A stretch of DNA of 5,758 bases from Prevotellaceae bacterium (GTDB lineage Bacteria > Bacteroidota > Bacteroidia > Bacteroidales > Bacteroidaceae): the NCBI GenBank assembly GCA_003150315.1, contig QAML01000006.1:1-5758 (forward strand). Reading direction: 5' to 3'. The position numbers and the translations under genes were made by a program. This document shows positions 1-5,116 of the stretch, in pieces; position 1 is the stretch's first letter, and the number at the start of each line of letters is the position of its first letter. The notes beneath the pieces were generated by a model, which did no database searches, had not been told where the DNA came from, and worked only from the letters and a program-made list of their open reading frames with translations.

Positions 1-1
1 C

Positions 2-427
2 CGTTTGAACGAATTTCCATTATATGTACCGTTATTGGCAGAATGTCCAGATGATATTATTCCATTAGCGGAATTCATGTTAGATGCAGCCAATCGAGAA
101 TTGAAAAAGAATGTGAAAGGATTTGATCGTGAAGTACAGAAACGATTGAAAACTTATTCTTGGCCAGGAAACATACGAGAACTAAGAATTATTATCCGGC
201 GAGCTACTCTGTTGGCAAAAGATGATTGGATAACCATTTCAGAGATGGATTTGCCAACAAAATGTAAACAACCAGAAGATTATGCATTAAATGATGAACG
301 GACAGAGCGGGCAACTATTTTAAAAGCATTGGAAGCAGCAGGCAATGATAAGAAAGCTACTGCAAAATTGTTGGGAATAAGTCGGAGTACCCTTTATCTG
401 AAATTGAAAAAGTTCCGTTTAAAATAG
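2..427 (+). CDS. rteB: RteB-like sigma-54 response regulator, 3' end (partial)
   Basis: This is the C-terminal 141 residues of an NtrC-type transcriptional activator; the frame is open to the left edge, so the receiver domain and most of the AAA+ domain lie outside. What is visible: an RLNEF segment followed by PDDIIPLAEF, typical of the end of a sigma-54 AAA+ domain, then the hallmark WPGNIREL near residues 54-61. A linker follows, then a Fis-type HTH at about 104-141 (ILKALEAAGNDKKATAKLLG, then SRSTLYLKLKK). Family knowledge: such proteins bind upstream enhancer sites and activate sigma-54 RNA polymerase. In CTnDOT, rteB lies just upstream of rteC and turns it on. The rteC-family gene next door makes RteB the best name, but the name rests on motifs and context, not on a search. 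The gene ends in TAG. It is AT-rich compared with the genes from about 1140 onward. Confidence 0.85.
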   Translation, partial: RLNEFPLYVPLLAECPDDIIPLAEFMLDAANRELKKNVKGFDREVQKRLKTYSWPGNIRELRIIIRRATLLAKDDWITISEMDLPTKCKQPEDYALNDERTERATILKALEAAGNDKKATAKLLGISRSTLYLKLKKFRLK

Positions 428-430
428 AAT

Positions 431-482
431 GTGTCCGAAATTAAGACATACCGTGTATAATCCACATTGTTTTTTCAGACAC
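431..482. promoter_or_regulatory. Imperfect inverted repeat upstream of rteC, candidate RteB enhancer site
   Basis: GTGTCCGAAA at 431-440 and TTTCAGACAC at 473-482 are inverted copies matching at 9 of 10 positions, 32 bases apart. They lie about 60-110 bases upstream of the -24/-12 element at 541-556. That is a normal distance for an enhancer bound by an NtrC-type dimer, so I infer an RteB binding site. It begins only 3 bases after the rteB stop codon, so a weak terminator with a large loop is the alternative. The run of T at 470-475 falls before and within the second arm, not after it, which argues against a terminator. Confidence 0.45.
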
Positions 483-540
483 GCTATTTTAATCGTTTTG
501 TATATTGTTTATTATCAATGCTTTATTGGCTTTGTTTATT

Positions 541-556
541 AGGCATAGCATTTGCC
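541..556 (+). promoter_or_regulatory. Candidate sigma-54 (-24/-12) promoter of rteC
   Basis: The 16 bases read AGGCATAGCATTTGCC. GGCA (542-545) and TTGC (552-555) are the two cores of the sigma-54 consensus, and exactly 10 bases separate the GG from the GC, as that sigma factor requires. Transcription would start near 566, giving a leader of about 50 bases before the ATG at 619. It sits directly downstream of an RteB-like gene, whose family activates sigma-54 polymerase. A competing, weaker possibility is a Bacteroides housekeeping promoter: ATTG at 504-507, a 19-base spacer, then TGGCTTTG at 527-534, one mismatch from TAnnTTTG. Confidence 0.5.
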
Positions 557-618
557 TTTATTTCAATAGGATGATTTATTGTGGAGAGCGAAATTGTAAA
601 ACTAAAAATTGCAATACG

Positions 619-1254
619 ATGAAAACATTGATAGAAACACCTCTTTTCTGTTTGTTCGCCTCTTATATAAACGGCTCTAAACTTGCAGCAGATAAACTAC
701 CTACTGCTTATGACAATTTCATGACCTGCCTTACCAGACTTTCGCAGGACGAAGATTTGATAAAGCAACTCCGTCGGCTGAACTATACAAAAATAGAATT
801 ATCTTTTATGCAGCAAATCTGTAATAAGATGAGGGAAGAGCATAAGCATGTGTTATATGATGTGTTCATCAGCAAGACATTGGCACTGCTGAATGCAGAA
901 ATGAAAATAATAAAAGAAATATTCCGCCATAGCGGAATAACTACTGGATTTAAAGCAGAAACAACATATAGAAACGGAAAGAAACCTGCTATTACGTTGA
1001 CATGGAATGGTACGGATAGCGACTTGATTGAACTAGTGGCTGCATTAATGGCAGCTGGAGTGATAGGTACGACAGAAGGCCGAGAACTGAAGGTGGTGGA
1101 TGTCATCCGGATATTTGAGGATGTGTTCCATTTGAAAATTAATGCATTGTACACCAAGCGTGGCAAGGTGTTTGACCGCTGTACGGACACCACTCCGTTC
1201 ATCGACTCCCTGCGCAAGAGCTATAACCGGATGCTGGACGAGCGGCTGGCGTAA
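619..1254 (+). CDS. rteC: RteC-family tetracycline/CTn regulatory protein
   Basis: A 211-residue protein. The conserved RteC-family core is visible at about residues 126-148 (LTWNGTDSDLIELVAALMAA, then GVIG). A C-terminal helix follows at about 193-210 (TPFIDSLRKSYNRMLDER), which matches my memory of the family's T-x-F-L-D-S-L...R-M-D-E ending. Family knowledge: in CTnDOT, RteC is activated by RteB and in turn switches on the excision operon by binding DNA upstream of its promoter. The order rteB-rteC is kept here. The frame opens at an ATG at 505, but I chose 619 because the sigma-54-like promoter at 541-556 would start transcription near 566, leaving 619 as the first ATG with a usable leader. 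The last ~115 bases are much more GC-rich than the rest of the gene (see findings). It ends in TAA. Confidence 0.8.
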   Translation: MKTLIETPLFCLFASYINGSKLAADKLPTAYDNFMTCLTRLSQDEDLIKQLRRLNYTKIELSFMQQICNKMREEHKHVLYDVFISKTLALLNAEMKIIKEIFRHSGITTGFKAETTYRNGKKPAITLTWNGTDSDLIELVAALMAAGVIGTTEGRELKVVDVIRIFEDVFHLKINALYTKRGKVFDRCTDTTPFIDSLRKSYNRMLDERLA

Positions 1255-1262
1255 AGGTTACA

Positions 1263-1282
1263 CGCCAACAGCCGCCAACGGG
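1263..1282 (+). promoter_or_regulatory. Tandem 10-bp direct repeat, candidate activator site (copy 1)
   Basis: CGCCAACAGC is followed directly by CGCCAACGGG, agreeing at 8 of 10 positions. A 10-base period puts both half-sites on the same face of the helix. The repeat begins 8 bases after the rteC stop and ends 20 bases before the TTG of the promoter at 1303-1333. The same arrangement recurs at 4347-4366 before gene D. I infer an activator site, with RteC as the obvious candidate. The second half also forms a short palindrome, CGCCAACGGGCG (1273-1284). Confidence 0.5.
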
Positions 1283-1302
1283 CGACTTACATGTATGTGG
1301 TA

Positions 1303-1333
1303 TTGCGGATTGGTGGGCGAATGGTTTTCTTTG
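1303..1333 (+). promoter_or_regulatory. Candidate Bacteroides-type promoter of the A-B-C operon
   Basis: TTG at 1303-1305, a 20-base spacer and TTTCTTTG at 1326-1333 resemble the Bacteroides -33 (TTTG) and -7 (TAnnTTTG) elements. Both boxes are imperfect and the spacer is one base longer than usual, which suits a promoter that needs an activator. The -7-like box ends 33 bases before the ATG of gene A, exactly as in the gene D promoter. Confidence 0.4.
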
Positions 1334-1366
1334 CCACCGGTTATTCATATCTAAAAATACAAGGCT

Positions 1367-2314
1367 ATGTCAATCCTGAATGATATTTGGAACCGTATTG
1401 CCCGAAAATCGGACAAACAGAAAGTAGCGGCAACGGAAACTCCCGAAACGGAAAACCGGGTATATGCCGTGGTGACGGAAGAGGGCGTGATGCTTTTCTC
1501 AAACACCCCGAAAGGAATGAAGGCACGCAACAGTTATCTGCAACATCTGGCAGACGGCTTCTTCAACGTGACCAAAGTACCCGAAACACTCCGGATATAC
1601 GAGATGGACCTGCCCACCAAACGGGTGGCGGAACTGACAGACAACTGCATCGAAAAGCTGTCCAAAGCGGACTTGCGGAGCACGGACGTGCAGTTGCGAA
1701 AATCGGTAGTGAGTTTCACTCCCGACAAGTTTGCGGACAGAAGCGTACTGGACGGCGGTGTGTGCAAGGAAAAGTTCGACCTGCTGCCCGACTTCCATAA
1801 CTTCGACCGTCTGACAAAGGAGTTCGGGCTGGGCATCTCTCCCCGGAACTATGATGTGGCGGCGTTGCTGTATATTTCGGAAAACGGGTATGCCGGACTT
1901 GTTGCGGCAGATAAGGTGCATCCTTTCAGCTATGAATATGAGTTCAAAGAACTGGCGGAGAAGCTGGGAGACAGCTTGAAGGCACGGATGAACGCACCTC
2001 TGTCGGCACACGACTTCGGCTATGCGGCCTTACAGAAAGAAGCAAAGGAGATGGCGGCGGATTTACTGCAATCGGAGTTCCATATCACGGATGGGGAGTT
2101 CAGGTTGGGTGCACGGATAAACCGGACTGAAAGGGCGGAAACGTTACATCCTGTGCTGCATCCACATTCGGAAGAGGAAAAGGCAGGCAAGTCACTGGAG
2201 ACATACCGCAAACAGGAAGCTCCGAAACAAAAGCCGTCTGACAGACAACGACAGGCGAAGCACGTTGCCTCCATTACTCCACAAAACAAGGAGAAAAAAC
2301 AATTAATCTTATAG
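1367..2314 (+). CDS. Gene A: unrecognised protein, first of three tandem paralogues
   Basis: A 315-residue soluble-looking protein with no signal peptide or membrane segment; I do not recognise the family. It is homologous to the C-terminal part of gene C. Shared landmarks are a GVMLFSN block at about 40-46 (GMLLFS in C), a FADRS-type block near 121-125 (FVDKS in C), and LLPDFHNFDRL...FGLGISPRNYD at about 139-163 (LGLTRSPDNYD in C). A YISENGY block (YIMDKGY in C) and a final ...KEAKEMAADLLQSEF helix also match. It lacks the N-terminal domain (VTVDKYFNPVHISMKGTGEEGF-like) present in B and C. The last ~60 residues are charged and probably disordered, rich in K, E and Q. There is no catalytic motif I can name. 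It starts 33 bases after the promoter box, and gene B starts 5 bases after its TAG stop, so the three are very likely an operon. It has no internal TGA. It is GC-rich compared with rteB. Confidence 0.8.
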   Translation: MSILNDIWNRIARKSDKQKVAATETPETENRVYAVVTEEGVMLFSNTPKGMKARNSYLQHLADGFFNVTKVPETLRIYEMDLPTKRVAELTDNCIEKLSKADLRSTDVQLRKSVVSFTPDKFADRSVLDGGVCKEKFDLLPDFHNFDRLTKEFGLGISPRNYDVAALLYISENGYAGLVAADKVHPFSYEYEFKELAEKLGDSLKARMNAPLSAHDFGYAALQKEAKEMAADLLQSEFHITDGEFRLGARINRTERAETLHPVLHPHSEEEKAGKSLETYRKQEAPKQKPSDRQRQAKHVASITPQNKEKKQLIL

Positions 2315-2319
2315 AATTT

Positions 2320-3213
2320 ATGGAAGAAAAGAAAATGCAAGCGGTGGAAAACGGCAGTCTGTATATGACACTGGACGCTTTCTACAAACCCGTGTATCTG
2401 AGTATGCGCGGACAGGGTGAAGATGGGTTCGTCCGTTTTATCAGCAACAATGTGAGGTTTCACACGGCAGGACGGGAATTTATTCCCGATCACTGAATGT
2501 TCCGTTTCGATTTTAAGGATAAGGGCATGATTCCTCCCATACTCAGCACGAACAATGCCGATTATCTGGAACGGCTCTGTCCGGTGCTGGAACGGGAAAA
2601 GATACATCCGTCGGGGGTGGTGAGATTGCGGGATGCGGCGTTCTGCGAGGAAAGGGGCATCGAGCAGCTTTCATCACTGGCGGAGCATACGGCTTTGCTG
2701 GAAAACGAGGATTACAAACGTCTGGGACATCGTTTCGGGATGGACGGGGACGTGATACGGAACGGGCTGGCGGCCTTTCCTACCTGTATGGCCGTGGAAT
2801 ACGGACGAAAAGTATTGCTGTTCGACAAGACGGACGGCGGGGACAGGATGCTGGATGCGTTTCTGCGGGAAGTGACGGAAGGCTTTTTTGACGGAAAGCG
2901 GAAACCGGAGAGTTTGAGGTTTTATGAAGTGGCCCCGCTGGATGCCGCATACCGGGCAAAAATCGGAGACGGACAGGCGGCTTCTGCGAATATGGTGAGA
3001 TATGGAATTTGTGTGGCACATTGCGATATGGCACCTACGCTGCGGAACTTCAACAGACTGAGAAACCTGCAACGGGGACATGTGCCTCTGACAAAGGAAC
3101 AGGAACGGATTGTTTCGTCACTGGTGGCACGACCGGATAATGTGCGTTTTCCGAATGTGGAAATGAAGGTGCGGACTCCGGCAAAGAGAAAAGGACAAGG
3201 TATAAACATTTAA
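2320..3213 (+). CDS. Gene B: unrecognised paralogue with one in-frame TGA (codon 59)
   Basis: If the TGA at 2494-2496 is read as an amino acid, the frame encodes 297 residues. The two halves belong together. The N-terminal part (GSLYMTLDAFYKPVYLSMRG, then QGEDGF) matches the start of gene C (SVYVTVDKYFNPVHISMKG, then TGEEGF). The part after the TGA continues the match at residues 73-86 (GMIPP, NNADYLERL against GIVPP, NNEDYLQRL). Further on, KVLLFDK at about 164 and ESLRFYEV match the LLF and LRIYEM blocks of gene A. It stops about 70 residues short of the C-terminal domain seen in A and C, ending in a basic tail (RKGQGINI) like that of C (KSKGIKM). No other Trp codon occurs in the gene. A conventional gene caller would report only the part from the ATG at 2497. 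It starts 5 bases after A and ends 11 bases before C. Function unknown. If not recoded, it is a broken gene or a stop-start pair. Confidence 0.65.
2494..2496 (+). other. In-frame TGA in gene B, followed at once by ATG
   Basis: The context is CAC TGA ATG, in the same frame as the upstream ATG at 2320 and the downstream frame ending at 3213. The homology to gene C continues on both sides. The codon falls in a variable stretch (the C residues opposite are Met/Gly, with a one-residue gap), so the paralogue does not show what it should encode. The adjoining ATG leaves reinitiation as an alternative. Confidence 0.8.
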
Positions 3214-3224
3214 TTCATAAACAG

Positions 3225-4325
3225 ATGGAAAAGGAGAATACAAACGGCGGCAGTGTGTATGTCACGGTGGATAAATATTTCAATCCGGTGCATATCAGCA
3301 TGAAAGGCACGGGCGAAGAAGGCTTCTTGGAATTTATGCAGGAAGATGTGGAAAAGGCGCTGAAAGAAACGGAGATGCCTGCTATGGGGATGATGTATTA
3401 TAATGTGCCTGCTATGGGAATTGTACCGCCTTTGCAGGAAGGAAATAATGAGGATTATCTGCAAAGGCTGGAAAAAGCGATGGACGAACATGGAATTGAG
3501 TTGCATAGATACCTGCGTCTGTCGGAAGTGGTGTATTCTCTATGAAACGACATCGATCCGCTGTCAAGGGATGATAACCATACCCGGTGGCTCACGCCAA
3601 AGATGTGGCAGGAGATAAAGTCTTCACCCGAAGTGGTTGCGGAAATGCTGGATGATTTGAAGAATGGGAACACGTACTATACGGGCGTTGAGACGGATAA
3701 AGGGATGTTGTTATTCAGCAGGGATATGAATGGAGAAGAACAGTACAAGCAATATATGTATAAATACATAGAAAATTATTTTTTTGACACGGACTTTGCC
3801 ATGAAATCCCTGACTGTTCATGAACTGAGTGGATGGCCTTCGCTGATGGAAGGGAAAGTAAACCGCTGTTATGACGATTACGGCTATTTGTTGCCGTTAG
3901 AGAAGATTCCGACGGACGCTTTTGTGGATAAATCGGCATTGAAAAGTATAACGGATAAAGAGACGTATGACCTTTCGCCCACATGGGAGAACTACTACAA
4001 GCTGACTGACGCAAGCAAAGGATTAGGACTGACTCGGAGCCCGGATAATTATGACCGGATGACACTGCTGTATATCATGGACAAGGGATATCCGAGAGAC
4101 GGACTGATAGACGAGTACCCGGACGAGTTCAGTTTTCACGAGAAATTTGAAAAGATAGAAAACAAGTTGCTGGGCCGGGACAGATGGGATGTGTATGATG
4201 AGATGCAGGAAAAGGCGAAGAAGCTGGCAGGGAAACTGTTAAAGGAGCATTTTCCGGAGACACGACAGAAAGCGGGCGTAAAGGAAAAGGCGGTTGTGCA
4301 GAAAAGCAAAGGTATTAAGATGTAG
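3225..4325 (+). CDS. Gene C: unrecognised paralogue, full-length form, with one in-frame TGA (codon 107)
   Basis: Reading the TGA at 3543-3545 as an amino acid gives 366 residues, the fullest version of the family. An N-terminal domain at about 10-36 (VYVTVDKYFNPVHISMKG) is followed by a middle domain with NNEDYLQRL (about 74-82) and LSEVVYSL directly before the TGA. After the stop come LSRDDNHTRWLTPKMWQEI and a C-terminal domain from about 145 to 345 that is homologous to gene A (GMLLFS near 160, SPDNYD near 272, YIMDKGY, EKAKKLAGKLLKEHF). There is no ATG next to this TGA; the next in-frame ATG is at 3603, about 19 codons on, which would drop conserved-looking sequence. The gene also uses TGG for Trp at several positions. 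No enzyme motif is recognised; it looks cytoplasmic. It ends in TAG, and the leader of gene D follows. If TGA is a true stop, it is a 106-residue peptide plus a remnant. Confidence 0.65.
3543..3545 (+). other. In-frame TGA in gene C without an adjacent start codon
   Basis: The context is CTA TGA AAC, giving VVYSL-X-NDIDPLSRDD. The frame is open for 106 codons before and 259 codons after. Downstream residues share the conserved C-terminal domain of gene A. With no ATG nearby, simple stop-start coupling does not explain it. Confidence 0.8.
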
Positions 4326-4346
4326 GATAATCGTTTGTACTCTGAT

Positions 4347-4366
4347 ACGCCAATGCACGCCAATGG
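4347..4366 (+). promoter_or_regulatory. Tandem 10-bp direct repeat, candidate activator site (copy 2)
   Basis: ACGCCAATGC is followed directly by ACGCCAATGG, agreeing at 9 of 10 positions. Over 26 bases (4347-4372) this region matches 1262-1287 at 20 positions. It ends 20 bases before the TTG of the gene D promoter, the same spacing as copy 1. I infer a binding site for the same regulator, possibly RteC. It begins 21 bases after the stop of gene C. Confidence 0.5.
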
Positions 4367-4386
4367 ACGACTCTGATTTTATTCAC

Positions 4387-4417
4387 TTGGAAAGGATATA
4401 AGATGTGCTTTACTTTG
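4387..4417 (+). promoter_or_regulatory. Candidate Bacteroides-type promoter of the D-E operon
   Basis: TTG at 4387-4389, a 20-base spacer and TTACTTTG at 4410-4417 form the same module as at 1303-1333. In both copies the second box continues CTTTGCC and ends 33 bases before the ATG. The -7-like element has one mismatch to TAnnTTTG. A TATTCA and an A-rich stretch after the box are also partly shared between the two leaders. Confidence 0.45.
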
Positions 4418-4450
4418 CCGTATATTCAGAAACTTAAAAAGAATTTTAGT

Positions 4451-4735
4451 ATGGAACTGACAATTATTGAAACAAGTGCGTATCAGGAGTTGAGAAGGCT
4501 GGTCAGTACGCTGGCCGTACAAATGGGTGACTTTCAGAAAAAGATTGCTCCGCCCGCACCGGACAAATGAATGGATGCGCAGGACGTGTGTCTGGCTTTG
4601 GGCATATCGAAACGGTGCCTACAAAACTATCGGGACAACGGGCTTATTCCTTACTCAAATGTAGGGGGGAAATTCTTCTACCGGGAAGTGGATATTCAGG
4701 AAATCTTGGAAAGCGGATTAATCAAAAGGAAGTAA
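4451..4735 (+). CDS. Gene D: excisionase-like HTH protein with one in-frame TGA (codon 40)
   Basis: Read through the TGA at 4568-4570, this is a 94-residue protein, the usual size for the small HTH_17/MerR-like proteins of Bacteroides conjugative transposons (Xis2c/Xis2d type). It starts MELTIIE, a very common start in that group. An N-terminal helix (YQELRRLVSTLAVQM) is followed by the HTH domain at about 41-79: QDVCLALGISKRCLQNYRDN, GLIPY, then GGKFFY. Family knowledge: such proteins bind DNA and help direct excision or regulate mobility genes. The TGA falls immediately before the HTH, where gene E has Tyr42 and where I recall family members having Trp (KWLDNQDVC-like). The gene has no other Trp. 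It has its own leader and promoter, and gene E follows after 3 bases. If TGA is a stop, only a 39-residue peptide is made, or an HTH fragment from the ATG at 4571. Confidence 0.75.
4568..4570 (+). other. In-frame TGA in gene D at a conserved aromatic position
   Basis: The context is AAA TGA ATG, giving PAPDK-X-MDAQDVC. In the ungapped alignment with gene E (VADEHYMTGDDVC) the TGA stands opposite Tyr42. From memory, related proteins carry Trp here. This is the best evidence in the window for what the TGA codons replace. The ATG directly after it again permits reinitiation. Confidence 0.85.
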
Positions 4736-4738
4736 AGT

Positions 4739-5041
4739 ATGGCAGAGATTATCACAAAGGATTCGGAAGAGTTCAAGGAACTGACCGGATGGATTAAGAA
4801 AGCGGGGAAAGCGGTGGAAGATGCAACGGCACGGATACGCCCGACAGTTGCGGACGAGCATTACATGACGGGCGATGATGTGTGTGCCATGCTGCATATC
4901 TCACGACGGACGTTGCAAACGTTGAGGGATGAAAAGCTGGTGCCTTATACCACTATCGGAGGGAAACTGCTTTACCCGGAAAGTTCCCTGTACGAAGTGC
5001 TGAAAAAGAATTATAGGGATTTCAGGCGGTTCAGAAAATAA
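4739..5041 (+). CDS. Gene E: excisionase-like HTH protein
   Basis: A 100-residue HTH protein of the same family as gene D. After a helical N-terminus (about 8-30, KDSEEFKELTGWIKKAGKAV) the HTH domain runs from about 43 to 90: DDVCAMLHISRRTLQTLRDE, KLVPY, GGKLLY. D and E share DVC, IS-x-R-x-LQ-x-x-RD, PY and GGK at matching spacing, so they arose by duplication. The pair fits the CTnDOT excision-operon arrangement, where two adjacent small HTH proteins (Xis2c, Xis2d) promote excision together with the integrase; that role is inferred. The ATG is 3 bases after the stop of D, and AAAGGA (4725-4730) lies 8 bases upstream as a fair ribosome binding site. No internal TGA; it ends in TAA. A strong terminator follows. 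Confidence 0.8.
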   Translation: MAEIITKDSEEFKELTGWIKKAGKAVEDATARIRPTVADEHYMTGDDVCAMLHISRRTLQTLRDEKLVPYTTIGGKLLYPESSLYEVLKKNYRDFRRFRK

Positions 5042-5058
5042 GTAAGAAAGAAAAAGTG

Positions 5059-5105
5059 AAGAAACGTCCTCCGGCCTACTTGCAGGCTTGGGGACGTTTC
5101 TTTTT
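5059..5105. terminator. Bidirectional intrinsic terminator between gene E and integrase
   Basis: AAGAAACGTCC (5059-5069) pairs perfectly with GGACGTTTCTT (5092-5102). The stem continues inward through 5077/5084 with one C-T mismatch and two wobble pairs, to a loop ACTTGC (5078-5083). A T run (5101-5105) follows on the + strand. On the - strand the hairpin is followed by CTTCACTTTTTC. The site lies between two convergent genes and can end both transcripts. Confidence 0.9.
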
Positions 5106-5116
5106 GCAGGAAGCTG

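Noticed and set aside
504..534. Housekeeping Bacteroides promoter (ATTG, 19 bases, TGGCTTTG) for rteC
   Set aside because: Both boxes are imperfect, and the sigma-54-type element fits better with the RteB context; kept only as the alternative in the promoter entry.
505..618. N-terminal extension of rteC from the ATG at 505 (or 571)
   Set aside because: It overlaps the candidate -24/-12 promoter, its translation is hydrophobic then Cys-rich and unlike the family, and 619 gives a protein of sensible length.
1499..2011. Long minus-strand frame within gene A, and similar reverse frames at 783-1217, 2020-2607, 2674-3081 and 3715-4065
   Set aside because: They are antisense shadows of genes with homology to each other; their translations show no recognisable domain and they overlap real genes throughout.
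3594..3600. A further ACGCCAA half-site in gene C
   Set aside because: It lacks the second half 10 bases on and lacks promoter boxes at the right spacing; it is explained by coding sequence.
2494..4570. Selenocysteine decoding of the three TGA codons
   Set aside because: No obvious selenocysteine-insertion hairpin seen by eye after the codons, these are not known selenoprotein families, and the aromatic position in gene D points to Trp.
2320..4735. Simple pseudogene decay of B, C and D
   Set aside because: Not excluded, but disfavoured: no frameshift, no TAA or TAG inside, intact operon spacing and intact promoters.
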